A stretch of 52,299 bases of DNA from Pseudomonadota bacterium (GCA_023426505.1 JAFAAP010000264.1:1-52299); one strand, 5' to 3'; counted from the stretch's first letter, positions 25,958 to 35,404 are shown. Program-made: numbers and translations. Notes: generated by a model not told the origin, from the letters alone.

Positions 25958-26782
25958 ATGGCTGATCGAGGCAAGGAACTGATAGAAAAGCTCCGTGTAA
26001 AGCCGGGCAAGGCGTTCGATCTGAAGGATCGCGATCCGCGCGACAAATGCGGCTTCGACGACGATGAAGCGACGAAGATCGAAACGGAAATGGTCGCTCA
26101 TGAGATCGATGCGCTCCAGGACCGCCTTTATGCGGAAGGACAGCGTGCGCTCCTGGTCATTCTTCAAGGCACGGACACGTCCGGCAAGGACGGCACCATC
26201 CGCGGCGTCTTCAACGCCACGGGTCCGCTGGGCGTATCGGTCACGGCCTTTCGGCAACCCTCCGAAACCGAGATGGCGCATGATTTTCTCTGGCGCGTTC
26301 ATGCGGTCGTCCCGAGACGCGGAACGATCGGCATCTTCAACCGGTCGCACTATGAGGACGTGCTGATCGCGAAGGTCCGTGGCTTTGCCCCGAAGGAGAC
26401 GATCGAGCAGCGCTACGCCCAGATCAATGATTTCGAGCGCATGCTGACCGAGAACGGCACCGTCATCCTCAAATTCATGCTCCACATCTCCAAGAAGGAG
26501 CAGGCCGAGCGGCTCCAGGAGCGCCTGGACGACCCGAAGAAGCACTGGAAATTCAACGCCGGCGATCTCGACGACCGCAAGCTCTGGGACGAATACCAGG
26601 ACGCCTACGAAACCATGCTGAATCGCTGCTCGACTCCATGGGCGCCGTGGCATGTGATTCCGGCCGACCGCAAATGGGTGCGCAATGCCGCCATCGCGTC
26701 GATCGTGAGGGCGACCTTGGAGGAGATGAACCCGACCTACCCGAAGGTCTCATGGGACCCGAAGGACTTTAAGGTCGTCTAG
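25958..26782 (+). CDS. ppk2: Polyphosphate kinase 2 family protein
   Basis: A single-domain PPK2 of 274 residues that moves phosphate between polyphosphate and nucleotides. Visible: Walker A QGTDTSGKDGTIRGVF (71-78 core), the lid region around RQPSETEMAHDFLWRVH with FNRSHYEDVL, and the C-terminal WHVIPADRKWVRNAAIASIV signature. Single-domain forms with this start are often class III or class I enzymes acting on AMP/ADP; I cannot settle the class by eye. ATG at 25958 has GGGAGG 6 nt before it; ATG at 25952 sits too close to that site. Independent of its neighbours, though a phosphate-linked plcP/agt pair is in the same window. Confidence 0.92.
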   Translation: MADRGKELIEKLRVKPGKAFDLKDRDPRDKCGFDDDEATKIETEMVAHEIDALQDRLYAEGQRALLVILQGTDTSGKDGTIRGVFNATGPLGVSVTAFRQPSETEMAHDFLWRVHAVVPRRGTIGIFNRSHYEDVLIAKVRGFAPKETIEQRYAQINDFERMLTENGTVILKFMLHISKKEQAERLQERLDDPKKHWKFNAGDLDDRKLWDEYQDAYETMLNRCSTPWAPWHVIPADRKWVRNAAIASIVRATLEEMNPTYPKVSWDPKDFKVV

Positions 26783-26810
26783 CCTCGATCGACAGGACAT
26801 ACGGGATCCA

Positions 26811-27611
26811 ATGAAGTCGGCTGACATCTTGAGCCGGTATGACGAGGAAGTGCGCTGCTGGACCGGCAGTCCGGCGCCGGGTTTTCGCACTGACCGCGTC
26901 GGGCCGGTGATACGCCTGATTGGGCCTGACCCTGAGGCGCATGGCAATGCGGTCTTATGGATCGATCCGGCAGCCGATGCCGATTCAGCGATTGCCGAAC
27001 AGATCGCCTATTTCGGAGCCCTCGGACACGCTTTTGAATGGAAGCACCATAGCCACGATGAACCGGCCGATCTCCCGGAGAGGCTGCTGGCAGCGGGTTT
27101 CCGCCCCGAAGAGCCCGAAACCTTCGTGGCCCTGGATACCGCACGCGCATTCGAGGCGCCGCCACTCCCGGACTCGATCAGGATCGAGCGTCTCGTCGAA
27201 CCGTCCCGGCTGGGCGCGATCGCCACCGTAAACCAGGCGGTTTACCGCGATGCCGCTCATGCGTCATGGCTCGCAGACACGATTGCACGGGAGAAGCAGG
27301 CCGATCCCGACAGCATCGACATCTATGCAGCCTATGACGGTGACCAGCCGGTCAGCGTCGGCTGGATGCGCCACAAACGCGGCGACAGCTTCGGCAGCCT
27401 CTGGGGCGGCTCGACGCTGCCGGAATGGCGGCGCCGGGGCGTCTATTCGACCCTCGTCGCCATCCGGGCGGCGAATGCGCGTGAGCGCGGATGCCGCTGG
27501 CTGACGGTGGATTGCAGCCCGATGAGCCTTCCCATCCTCGAACGGCGCGGGTTCCAGGCCCTCTCGATCATCACGCCCTTCATCTGGTCGCCAGCCGTGG
27601 TACAGCCATAA
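26811..27611 (+). CDS. GNAT-family N-acetyltransferase
   Basis: A 266-residue protein whose C-terminal part (about 125-262) is a GNAT domain. The acetyl-CoA-binding motif A is LPEWRRRGVYSTLVAIRAANA (shortened here) and the last strand-helix is LTVDCSPMSLPILERRGFQ. The N-terminal 120 residues look like a degenerate second GNAT-like half (WKHHSHDEPADLPERLLAAGF), as in several two-lobed acetyltransferases. No signal peptide. Starts 29 nt after ppk2 and ends 51 nt before usp, all same strand. Substrate unknown. Confidence 0.87.
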   Translation: MKSADILSRYDEEVRCWTGSPAPGFRTDRVGPVIRLIGPDPEAHGNAVLWIDPAADADSAIAEQIAYFGALGHAFEWKHHSHDEPADLPERLLAAGFRPEEPETFVALDTARAFEAPPLPDSIRIERLVEPSRLGAIATVNQAVYRDAAHASWLADTIAREKQADPDSIDIYAAYDGDQPVSVGWMRHKRGDSFGSLWGGSTLPEWRRRGVYSTLVAIRAANARERGCRWLTVDCSPMSLPILERRGFQALSIITPFIWSPAVVQP

Positions 27612-27661
27612 CCTTGACCGTAGGGCTTGCCGAGGGGAACTTTGAGCGCAAGAATACCGAT

Positions 27662-28498
27662 ATGAAAAGCATCCTCGTTCCCATCGAAGACCACGGCGTG
27701 GTCGACCCGATCCTCGAGACAGCCCTTCTCCTGGGCCGGGCCTTCGACGCATATATCGAAGGCCTTGCGATCACGCCCGACTATCCGGTCGTGCTCCCGG
27801 TCGATATCGCGATCGGGGTCCCCTCGCCCATCACCCCCGAAAACCGTATGGAGATGTCGCGGGCCTGCCGGGAGCGCTTCGAGGCCTTCATGGTCACGAA
27901 GCAGGTGCAGCGCGCGGCCGCCGGTCTCGCCACTCTCAGCTATGGCTGGCGCCAGGATGGCCTGATGGAGGACGCATTCCTCGGCGCCTATGGCCGAGTC
28001 TTCGACATCACCGTGGTGGGCCGACCCGACGGCGGCAACGGCCAGACCCGCCTGTCGACCGTCGAGGCCTCACTGTTCGAAACCGGTCGGCCCGTCCTCA
28101 TCGCACCCCCGACCTTCCCGCAGACATTGGGCGAAACGGTCGTCATCGCCTGGAACCGGAGCACCGAGACCGCCAGGGCCGTGCTCGGCTCCATTCCGCT
28201 TCTCGAAAGGGCCCGCCGGGTCGTCGTGCTCGAGCTGGAGGACTGGGGCGTCCCCGGTCCCTCCGGCGTCGAATTGGTCCGCTCGCTGGGCCGGCGCGGC
28301 ATCCAAGCGGAGACGATCACTGTGCCGGATCCGAACAGCCGTCCGGGGGATGTCATTCTGTCCGAGGCCGGCGCCCTCGGCTGCGACCTCCTGGTGAAGG
28401 GGGCCTATACGCAGAGCCGCCTGCGCCAGATGTTCTTCGGCGGCGCCACGAGCCACATCCTGAGCAACACCGCCATCCCCGTGCTGATGGCGCACTGA
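27662..28498 (+). CDS. Universal stress protein (tandem UspA-like)
   Basis: A 278-residue cytoplasmic protein built from two UspA-type domains. The first begins MKSILVPIEDHGVVDPILETAL, the second carries VVIAWNRSTETARAVLGSIPLL. The second domain ends with the nucleotide-binding loop LLVKGAYTQSRLRQMFFGGATS, a G-2x-G-9x-G(S/T)-like pattern suggesting ATP binding, while the first lacks it. ATG at 27662 fits domain 1; the preceding in-frame codons belong to the acetyltransferase end. Typical of stress or stationary-phase induction; nothing here shows the regulator. Followed 15 nt later by the SMP-30 gene. Confidence 0.92.
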   Translation: MKSILVPIEDHGVVDPILETALLLGRAFDAYIEGLAITPDYPVVLPVDIAIGVPSPITPENRMEMSRACRERFEAFMVTKQVQRAAAGLATLSYGWRQDGLMEDAFLGAYGRVFDITVVGRPDGGNGQTRLSTVEASLFETGRPVLIAPPTFPQTLGETVVIAWNRSTETARAVLGSIPLLERARRVVVLELEDWGVPGPSGVELVRSLGRRGIQAETITVPDPNSRPGDVILSEAGALGCDLLVKGAYTQSRLRQMFFGGATSHILSNTAIPVLMAH

Positions 28499-28513
28499 GC
28501 GGGCAGTCTCACG

Positions 28514-29428
28514 ATGATCAGGGACGTCGCGGTGATCCAGGACGAGCGCTTCCGGCGCCTCGTCATCCCGACGGCACGTCTCGAGAAACTGGCCGAGGGA
28601 TGTCGCTGGGCCGAGGGCCCTGCCTACTTTCCGGCCGGGCGCTACTTGGTTTGGAGCGACGTGCCTAACGATCGCATGCTGCGCTACGACGAGACGTCGG
28701 ATGCGGTCAGCGTCTTCCGGGCGCCGTCGCATTATTCCAACGGCAACACCGTCGACCAGCGCGGGCGCCTTGTCACCTGCGAGCACGGCGCGCGGCGGGT
28801 GACGCGAACGGAGCATGACGGCACGATTACGGTGCTGGCGAGCCACTACCAGGGGAAGCGCCTCAACAGCCCCAACGACGTGGTGGTCAAGTCAGACGGC
28901 TCGATTTGGTTCACGGACCCGGCTTACGGCATCGACTCCGACTATGAGGGCCACAAGGCGGAGAGCGAGATCGGGGCCTGCCACGTCTACCGCATCGACC
29001 CGCACAGCGGAGACGTCACGATCGTCGCCAGCGACTTCGTCCGGCCGAACGGTCTCGCCTTTTCGCCTGACGAGACAAAGCTCTATGTCGCGGATACGGG
29101 CGCGACCCACGTTCCGGACGGTCCACGGCACATCCGGGTCTTCGATGTTGGCCGTGACGGCCGCCTGAGCGGCGGCGAGGTTTTCGCCACCTGCACCAGC
29201 GGTCTTTTCGACGGCTTCAGGCTCGACGAGGCGGGCCGCATCTGGACCAGCGCGGGAGACGGCGTCCACTGCTACGACCCTGACGGGACCCTGATCGGCA
29301 AGATCCTCGTGCCCGAAGCGGTGGCGAACGTCGTCTTCGGAGGCGTGAAGCGCAATCGCCTCTTCATCTGTGCGACGACTTCCCTCTACGCCATCATGCT
29401 GCCGGTGAACGGCGCCAAGACCTTCTAG
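28514..29428 (+). CDS. SMP-30/gluconolactonase/LRE family protein
   Basis: A 304-residue six-bladed beta-propeller hydrolase. Family markers: EGCRWAEGPAYFPAGRYLVW with the first metal-ligand Glu, the RLVTCEHGARRV strand, LNSPNDVVVKSDGSIWFTDP with Asn/Asp ligands, and ADTGAT. It probably hydrolyses a sugar lactone or a related ester in the cytoplasm; no signal peptide. ATG at 28514 follows the usp stop by 15 nt, so they may be co-transcribed. No sugar-dehydrogenase neighbour is present, so the substrate is not evident. Confidence 0.9.
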   Translation: MIRDVAVIQDERFRRLVIPTARLEKLAEGCRWAEGPAYFPAGRYLVWSDVPNDRMLRYDETSDAVSVFRAPSHYSNGNTVDQRGRLVTCEHGARRVTRTEHDGTITVLASHYQGKRLNSPNDVVVKSDGSIWFTDPAYGIDSDYEGHKAESEIGACHVYRIDPHSGDVTIVASDFVRPNGLAFSPDETKLYVADTGATHVPDGPRHIRVFDVGRDGRLSGGEVFATCTSGLFDGFRLDEAGRIWTSAGDGVHCYDPDGTLIGKILVPEAVANVVFGGVKRNRLFICATTSLYAIMLPVNGAKTF

Positions 29429-29513
29429 ACGCTCCTTCCAAGCAGCCGCTTGTCAATTACATACGGATCACCCATGGATGCATCGCGCCGGCGGCGCTTG
29501 ATCCGGGTTGCCC

Positions 29514-30431
29514 ATGTCCCTGCCAGATACCTCCAAGATTCGTTCGGGCGTGCCCTTCGGCATCGCCCTGATGCTGCTCGGCGTTTTCCTGTTCTCCATG
29601 AACGACGTGATGGGCAAGTGGCTCGTCGCGACCTATTCCGTCGGCCAGGTCCTGCTCCTGCGCAGCATCGCCGCCTTGGCGGTCCTGCTGCCCCTTATGC
29701 GGCGCCAGAAGGTTTCCTTCGCCATTCCGCCCCAGCCCGGCCTGCACGCGGTGCGGATCACGCTTTCGACCCTCGAGGTCGCCTGCTTCTACTGGGCCGT
29801 CACCTATCTGCCTTTGGCCGATGTGATGACCTACTACCTCGCAGCGCCGATCTACGTGGCGGCCTTTGCGGTGTTCTGGCTCGGCGAGCGGCTCGACTGG
29901 CCGCGGATCACCGCGATCGCCGTCGGCTTCGTCGGCGTGCTGATCGCCCTGCGTCCTTCGCCGGCCACGATTTCACTACCGGCGCTGATCGCCCTCGCAG
30001 GCAGCGTTTTTTACGCCCTGCTCATGATCACGACCCGCAAGCTGCGCGAGACCCACGACGCCACGCTCGTCCTCGGCCAGATCCTCGGCGCCCTGATCTT
30101 CGGCCTGGCGGCCGCCCCCTTCGCCTGGGTGAGTCCCGGACCGCTCGACCTTGCCGGCCTCTTCCTTCTCGGCATCGTGTCGATGGCAGGCCATGCCTGC
30201 GTCAACCGCTCGCTCAAGGTCGCCCCCGCGTCGATCGTGGCGCCCTACCAATATACGCTCATCGTCTGGGCCATCGTGCTCGGGTACATCTTCTTCGGAG
30301 ACGTCGTCCAGTTCTGGACCCTGGTCGGCGCGGGCGTGATCTGCGCCGCCGGGCTCGGCCTTCTGATCCTCGAACGCGAAGCGGCCAAACGCGAGCGGGA
30401 CGTCGCGCCCCCCATCCTTCCGGAGGCTTAA
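29514..30431 (+). CDS. DMT-family (EamA) transporter
   Basis: A ten-helix EamA transporter of 305 residues. Repeat 1: IALMLLGVFLFSMNDVMGKW, TYSVGQVLLLRSIAAL, TYLPLADVMTYYLAAP. Repeat 2 begins near residue 150 (ALAGSVFYALLMITTRKLRE) and includes VAPYQYTLIVWAIVLGYIFF. The N-terminus has a short soluble lead and the C-terminus a basic, Arg/Glu-rich tail. ATG at 29514 is preferred over a TTG two codons before; its Shine-Dalgarno is weak. Related in family to the transporter at 10065 but clearly different in sequence. Export substrate unknown. The gene ends 31 nt before a TTGACA that may begin the next transcript. Confidence 0.9.
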   Translation: MSLPDTSKIRSGVPFGIALMLLGVFLFSMNDVMGKWLVATYSVGQVLLLRSIAALAVLLPLMRRQKVSFAIPPQPGLHAVRITLSTLEVACFYWAVTYLPLADVMTYYLAAPIYVAAFAVFWLGERLDWPRITAIAVGFVGVLIALRPSPATISLPALIALAGSVFYALLMITTRKLRETHDATLVLGQILGALIFGLAAAPFAWVSPGPLDLAGLFLLGIVSMAGHACVNRSLKVAPASIVAPYQYTLIVWAIVLGYIFFGDVVQFWTLVGAGVICAAGLGLLILEREAAKRERDVAPPILPEA

Positions 30432-30462
30432 AGGCACTCCACAGATGGTCCGAGAGTCGTCC

Positions 30463-30491
30463 TTGACAGGGGCGCGGCCGGAAGCGTGAAT
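30463..30491 (+). promoter_or_regulatory. Candidate sigma-70 promoter for the liv-type operon
   Basis: TTGACA (30463-30468), a 17-nt gap, then GTGAAT (30486-30491, half-matching the -10 consensus). It lies 29 nt before the substrate-binding gene start, and a second AT-rich CTATAAAA follows at 30496. Confidence 0.45.
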
Positions 30492-30519
30492 GACGCTATA
30501 AAAGACATTGGGGAGTTCG

Positions 30520-31710
30520 ATGCGCCTGAAGCTCAATATTGCTGCCGCAACGGCAGCGCTTTTGCTGTCCTCCAGCGCCTTCGCGCAGGATATCAAGATC
30601 GCCTTGATCGCCGGAAAGACCGGTCCGCTCGAGGCTTATGCCAAGCAGACCGAGGCCGGCTTCATGATGGGGCTGGAATACCTCACCAAGGGCAGCATGA
30701 CGCTGAACGGTCGCAAGATCTCCGTCATCGTCAAGGACGACCAGCTCAAGGCGGACCTTGCCAAGACGCTGCTCGAACAGGCCTACAATGACGACGGCGT
30801 CGACATCGCCGTCGGCACGACCTCCTCGGCCGCCGCGCTCGCCATGCTTCCCGTCGCCGAAGAGAATGGCAAGGTCCTGATCGTGGAGCCCGCCGTGGCC
30901 GATGCGATCACCGGCGAGAAGTGGAACCGCTTCATCTTCCGCACCGCCCGCAACTCGACCCAGGACGCCTACGGGGCCGCTGCTGCGATTCCGGCAAGCG
31001 GCGACGTCTCGATCGCGACGCTGGCGCAGGATTATGCCTTCGGCCGCGACGGCGTGGCGGCGCTCAAGAGCGCACTTTCGCAGATCCGTCCCAACGCCAA
31101 GGTCGTATTCGAGGAATATACGCCCCAGAACGCCACGGACTTCACCGCCTCCGCCCAGCGCATCTTCGATGCGCTGAAGGACAAACCGGGCAAGAAGATC
31201 ATCAACATCATCTGGGCCGGCCAACATCCCCTGCCGAAGATCGCGGATCTGAAGCCTGAACGCTTCGGGATCGAGATTGCGCCGGGGGGCAACATCCTCC
31301 CTGCCATGCAGATCTACAAGAACTATCCGGGCATGGAAGGCGCGGTGTATTACTACTATGCCTTCCCGAAGAACCCGATGAACGACTGGCTCGTCGCCGA
31401 GCACCAGAAGCGCTACAACTCGCCGCCGGACTTCTTCACCGCAGGCGGCTTCGCGGCTGCCTCCGCGGCCGTGACAGCCATCCAGAAAGCAGGCGGCACG
31501 GATTCCGAGAAGCTCATCACGACCATGGAAGGCATGACGTTCGAAACGCCGAAGGGACCGATGACCTTCCGCAAGGAGGACCACCAGGCGCTCCAGGTCA
31601 TGTACCACTTCAAGGTCAAGGCCGATGGCAAGGACGCGAACGACCTGCTGGATCTCGTCGACACGATCCCGGCCGACAAGATGCCGATCCCGATCCGCAA
31701 CAAGCGCTGA
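30520..31710 (+). CDS. Branched-chain-amino-acid-type ABC transporter substrate-binding protein
   Basis: Periplasmic-binding protein of the LivK/Peripla_BP_6 type, 396 residues. Signal peptide with cut after AFA (residue 22), then IKIALIAGKTGPLEAYAKQ, a strand-turn typical of the family. Two Rossmann-like lobes follow; ligand residues such as Ser/Thr in TTSSAAALAMLPVAEE are visible. ATG at 30520 has GGGGAG directly before it. First gene of a complete importer: SBP, two ATPases, then two permeases. Distantly related members bind amides, urea or aromatic compounds, so amino-acid specificity is not certain. Confidence 0.92.
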   Translation: MRLKLNIAAATAALLLSSSAFAQDIKIALIAGKTGPLEAYAKQTEAGFMMGLEYLTKGSMTLNGRKISVIVKDDQLKADLAKTLLEQAYNDDGVDIAVGTTSSAAALAMLPVAEENGKVLIVEPAVADAITGEKWNRFIFRTARNSTQDAYGAAAAIPASGDVSIATLAQDYAFGRDGVAALKSALSQIRPNAKVVFEEYTPQNATDFTASAQRIFDALKDKPGKKIINIIWAGQHPLPKIADLKPERFGIEIAPGGNILPAMQIYKNYPGMEGAVYYYYAFPKNPMNDWLVAEHQKRYNSPPDFFTAGGFAAASAAVTAIQKAGGTDSEKLITTMEGMTFETPKGPMTFRKEDHQALQVMYHFKVKADGKDANDLLDLVDTIPADKMPIPIRNKR

Positions 31711-31728
31711 TCACAGGTGGCTTCAACA

Positions 31729-32493
31729 ATGACAGCGCCCGCGCTCGAAACGCGCGGGCTCACGATTCGTTTCGGCGGCCATGTGGCCGTCAACGACGTC
31801 TCGTGCCGGTTCACGCCCGGCACGCTGACCGCGATTGTCGGCCCGAACGGCGCCGGCAAGACGACCTATTTCAACCTCGTTTCAGGCCAACTCCGCGCTA
31901 CGGCGGGACAGGTGCTGGTCGAGGGCGAGGACGTAACCATGCTCCCCGCCTCGGCGCGGACCAAGCGAGGCCTCGGCCGCGCCTTTCAGCTCACCAATCT
32001 TTTTCCTCAGCTGACCGCACTCGAGAATGTCCGCCTCGCGGTCCAGAGCCGCGCCGATGCCGGCTGGTCCCTCCTCAAGGTGTGGAACAGCCGCCGCGAC
32101 CTGATCGAGAAGGCGGAGGCCGTACTGGAACGTGTGCGCCTGTCGGACAAGCGGCATGTGGCGCCGAAGGCTCTTTCGCACGGGGACCAGCGCAAGCTCG
32201 AGGTGGCGCTCCTCATCGCCATGGAGCCGAAGGTGTTCATGTTCGACGAACCGACCGCGGGCATGAGCGTCGACGAGGTTCCGACCGTGCTCGAACTGAT
32301 TCACGACATCAAGCAACGCGGCGACGCCACCGTGCTCCTCGTCGAGCATAAGATGGATGTGGTGCGTTCGCTCGCCGACCGCATCGTCGTGCTGCACAAC
32401 GGCAACCTCGTGGCCGATGGCGAGCCGGCGGAGGTGATCGCCTCGCCGGTGGTGCAGGAGGCCTATCTCGGACTGGAGGCTGCCCGTGCCTGA
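31729..32493 (+). CDS. LivG-type ABC transporter ATPase
   Basis: 254-residue ATPase. Walker A GPNGAGKT, Q-loop FQLTNLFPQLTALEN, signature SHGDQRKLEVAL, Walker B FMFDEPTAGM and H-loop VEHKMDVV. The variant SHGDQ signature and AGMS after Walker B are characteristic of LivG/UrtD-like subfamily members. ATG at 31729 is used because AGGTGG lies 8 nt before it; a GTG at 31717 is the alternative. It overlaps livF by 8 nt. Confidence 0.92.
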   Translation: MTAPALETRGLTIRFGGHVAVNDVSCRFTPGTLTAIVGPNGAGKTTYFNLVSGQLRATAGQVLVEGEDVTMLPASARTKRGLGRAFQLTNLFPQLTALENVRLAVQSRADAGWSLLKVWNSRRDLIEKAEAVLERVRLSDKRHVAPKALSHGDQRKLEVALLIAMEPKVFMFDEPTAGMSVDEVPTVLELIHDIKQRGDATVLLVEHKMDVVRSLADRIVVLHNGNLVADGEPAEVIASPVVQEAYLGLEAARA

Positions 32494-33211
32494 GCCCTTG
32501 CTCCAGCTGGAGGCAGTCCAGACCCATATCGGTCCCTATCATATCCTTCATGGCGTCAGCTTCAGTGTTCAGGCCGGCAGCCTGACGATGCTGCTTGGCC
32601 GCAACGGTGCCGGCAAGACCACGACCCTTCGCACGATCATGGGGCTGTGGCAGGCCTCCGCAGGTCGCATCCGCTTCGATGGGCGCGATATCACTGCGAG
32701 CGCCACGCCCGACATCGCCTGCGCGGGCATCGCCTACGTGCCGGAATCCATGGGAATCTTCACGGATCTCACAGTGCGTGAGAACATCGTTCTCGCAGCC
32801 CGCAGCGGTCCCGTCGACAGTGCCCGGCTCGACTGGATGCTGGGGCTTTTCCCCGCGCTGAGGCGGTTCTGGAACCTGCCGGCCGGGAATCTCTCCGGGG
32901 GGCAGAAGCAGATGCTCGCCATCGCCCGGGCCATCGCGGAGCCGCGTCGCCTCCTTCTCGTCGACGAGCCGACCAAAGGCCTTGCGCCCGTAATGGTGCG
33001 CAGCATGATCGAGGCCTTCAAGGCCTTGAAGGCGGCGGGAGAGACGATCCTTCTCGTGGAGCAGAACTTCTATGCCGCCTCTGCGCTCGGCGACGACGTG
33101 CTGGTGATGGACGACGGCCGCATCGTGCATTCGGGCCGCATGAGCGACCTCGTGGCGGACCAATCCCTTCAGCAGCGCCTGCTCGGCCTCTCCCTGGATG
33201 CCCACCAATGA
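32486..33211 (+). CDS. LivF-type ABC transporter ATPase
   Basis: 241-residue ATPase, partner of the LivG-type protein. Walker A GRNGAGKT, Q-loop YVPESMGIFTDLTVREN, signature LSGGQKQMLAIARA, Walker B LLVDEPTKGLAP and H-loop VEQNF. The KGLAP and VEQNF forms are typical of LivF. Starts with GTG at 32486, supported by GGAGG 6 nt upstream, and overlaps the preceding gene by 8 nt. Stop and next start overlap as ATGA. Confidence 0.92.
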   Translation: MPEPLLQLEAVQTHIGPYHILHGVSFSVQAGSLTMLLGRNGAGKTTTLRTIMGLWQASAGRIRFDGRDITASATPDIACAGIAYVPESMGIFTDLTVRENIVLAARSGPVDSARLDWMLGLFPALRRFWNLPAGNLSGGQKQMLAIARAIAEPRRLLLVDEPTKGLAPVMVRSMIEAFKALKAAGETILLVEQNFYAASALGDDVLVMDDGRIVHSGRMSDLVADQSLQQRLLGLSLDAHQ

Positions 33212-34230
33212 GCGACATGACCGCCGATGCCACGCCCGCTGCCGAGCTTCCGCGCACGAAGACGGATTGGGTTCCCCTCGCCCTCGTCCCGGCATTGGCG
33301 CTCCTTGCGCTGCCGTTCGTCGGCGAGCCCTCGACCTGGGTGACGCTCACCGTCGCAGGCCTCGCCATGGGGATGATGATCTTCCTCATGGCATCGGGCC
33401 TGACCCTCGTTTTCGGCCTCATGGACATCATCAATTTCGGGCACGGCGTGTTCATCTCGCTCGGAGCCTACGCGACGCTCCTGGTGCTGGGCCCCCTCGC
33501 CGGCTGGGCCCAGGCTGAGTCCGTGGGACTGAACCTTGCGCTTCTTCTCCTGTGCATCCTCGTCGCCATGGCCGTGACCGGTGTCGTCGGCGCCGTGTTC
33601 GAACGCGTGATCGTGCGCCCGGTCTATGGCAGCCACCTCAAGCAGATCTTGGTCACCATGGGCGGGCTGATCGTCGCCGAACAGGCGATCCATGCCATTT
33701 GGGGCGCCTCCCCGATCCCGATCCCGCTGCCTGAGACGCTACGTGGCGCCTTCGTGCTGGGCGACATCGTCATGGAGCGCTATCGCGTCGTTGCCGTGGC
33801 CGTAGGACTTGCGGTCTTCATCGCGATGCAGCTGCTGCTGAACCGCACCCGGATCGGCCTTCTCATCCGGGCCGGGGTCGAGAACCCTGAAATGGTCGAG
33901 GCTCTCGGCTACCGGATCAAGCGTCTCTTCGTCAGCGTCTTCGTGGCAGGCTCCGCACTCGCGGGCCTCGGCGGCGTGATGTGGGCCTTCTACCGCCAGA
34001 CCCTGACGGCCGGCATGGGCATGGAGGTGATGGTGCTGGTTTTCATCGTCATTATCATCGGCGGCCTCGGCTCCGTCGGCGGCTGCTTCGTCGGCTCCAT
34101 CCTGGTTGCGCTGGTCGCCAACTATGTCGGCTTCCTAGCGCCGAAGCTGGCACTGATCTCCAACATCCTCGTCATGGCCTTGGTGCTGATCTGGCGCCCG
34201 CAGGGCCTCTTCCCGGTAGCACGCCGATGA
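33208..34230 (+). CDS. LivH-type branched-chain ABC permease
   Basis: Inner-membrane permease of 340 residues with 8 or so helices. An unusually long hydrophilic start (about 20 residues) precedes helix 1. LivH markers: ASGLTLVFGLMDIINFGHG, VERVIVRP-like FERVIVRPVYGSHLKQIL, the EAA-like loop ENPEMVEALGYRIKRLF and FVIIIIGGLGSVGGCFVGS. It overlaps livF by 4 nt (ATGA) and its own stop overlaps livM by 4 nt, so all are translationally coupled. Confidence 0.93.
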   Translation: MSDMTADATPAAELPRTKTDWVPLALVPALALLALPFVGEPSTWVTLTVAGLAMGMMIFLMASGLTLVFGLMDIINFGHGVFISLGAYATLLVLGPLAGWAQAESVGLNLALLLLCILVAMAVTGVVGAVFERVIVRPVYGSHLKQILVTMGGLIVAEQAIHAIWGASPIPIPLPETLRGAFVLGDIVMERYRVVAVAVGLAVFIAMQLLLNRTRIGLLIRAGVENPEMVEALGYRIKRLFVSVFVAGSALAGLGGVMWAFYRQTLTAGMGMEVMVLVFIVIIIGGLGSVGGCFVGSILVALVANYVGFLAPKLALISNILVMALVLIWRPQGLFPVARR

Positions 34231-35348
34231 CCGCAGCACCCGCCCCGACAAGCCTTCCCTTCGACGAGACGAAGGTCCACAGCGGTATTCCGCAGAGCCT
34301 TCTCTCCTCCGATCCGCCGCGGTCGAGGGACCTGTCCTTCATCCTTGTGGCGATGCTGTTCCTGCTTGCGGCAACGCCCTTCCTGTTCTCTGGCAGCCAG
34401 CCTCTCAGCACGGCGGCCAAGATCTGCGTCTTCATCGTGCTGGTCGCGAGCTACGATCTGCTGCTAGGCTATTCAGGCATCGTATCCTTCGCGCACACCA
34501 TGTTCTTCGGCATCGGCGGATACGGCGTCGCCATCGCCCTTGAGCGGCTCGGGGCGACGTGGACGTCCGTCGGGATCGGCCTCGCAGCCGCCATGGCGCT
34601 CTCAGCCGCCCTTGCGGGCGCCATAGGCCTCTTGTCCCTGCGCGTTCGTGCGATCTTCTTCTCCATGATCACCCTGGCGGTCGCCTCGGCGATGGCGGTG
34701 CTCGCATCGCAGCTTTCGGAAATCACCGGCGGCGAGGACGGCCTCTCGTTCCAGCTGCCTCAGGCGCTGCGCCCAGCCTTTCGTCTCCTGTCCGAGCCGG
34801 TCTTCGGCACGGCCGTGAACGGCCGCCTTCTCGCCTATTACCTCGTGTTCTTCGTCTCGCTGGGCGTGTTCCTGCTTCTGCTGCGCGTCGTGAACTCCCC
34901 CTTCGGGCGGGTACTGCAGGCCATCCGCGAGAACGAGTTCCGCGCGGAAGCGCTGGGCTACCGCGTCGTCGCCTACCGTACGGTGGCCTCCGTCGTCTCG
35001 GCTCTGGCCGCCACCGTGGCCGGCGCCCTCTTGGCGCTCTGGTTGCGGTACAACGGCCCGGACACCACCCTCTCCTTCTCGATCATGATCGACATCCTGC
35101 TGATGGTGGTGATCGGCGGGATGGGAACCATGTACGGCGCCGTTATCGGCGCGACGCTGTTCGTCCTGGCCCAGAGCTACCTTCAGGTTCTCATGGCGGC
35201 GGGTAGCTCCGCCCTTGCCGGCGTTCCGATCCTGCCGAACCTGATCCATCCCGATCGTTGGCTGCTTTGGCTCGGAGCGCTCTTCATCATCAGCGTCTAT
35301 GCTTTTCCGGGCGGGATCGTTGGTCGGCTGAGGCAGCGCGGCAATTAA
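34227..35348 (+). CDS. LivM-type branched-chain ABC permease
   Basis: 373-residue permease paired with the LivH-type protein. It begins with about 45 polar residues, then about 9 helices. Family motifs: SYDLLLGYSGIVSFAHTMFF, SLRVRAIFFSMITLAVASA, RENEFRAEALGYRVVAYRT (EAA loop) and MGTMYGAVIGATLF. ATG at 34227 overlaps the upstream stop by 4 nt (ATGA). Completes the five-gene importer; a short hairpin region precedes the next gene. Confidence 0.93.
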   Translation: MTAAPAPTSLPFDETKVHSGIPQSLLSSDPPRSRDLSFILVAMLFLLAATPFLFSGSQPLSTAAKICVFIVLVASYDLLLGYSGIVSFAHTMFFGIGGYGVAIALERLGATWTSVGIGLAAAMALSAALAGAIGLLSLRVRAIFFSMITLAVASAMAVLASQLSEITGGEDGLSFQLPQALRPAFRLLSEPVFGTAVNGRLLAYYLVFFVSLGVFLLLLRVVNSPFGRVLQAIRENEFRAEALGYRVVAYRTVASVVSALAATVAGALLALWLRYNGPDTTLSFSIMIDILLMVVIGGMGTMYGAVIGATLFVLAQSYLQVLMAAGSSALAGVPILPNLIHPDRWLLWLGALFIISVYAFPGGIVGRLRQRGN

Positions 35349-35386
35349 GGGTTGCTACCCGCAACTTAGCCGGTTGCCGATCGTTT

Positions 35387-35404
35387 CCCTCCGGGAGCGG
35401 AGGG
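35387..35404 (+). promoter_or_regulatory. Hairpin sequestering the Shine-Dalgarno of the Gre-like gene
   Basis: CCCTCCG (35387-35393) pairs perfectly with CGGAGGG (35398-35404) around a GGAG loop. The right arm is the ribosome-binding site of the gene starting at 35409/35412. Melting the stem would expose it, as in RNA-thermometer or protein-controlled leaders. Confidence 0.55.
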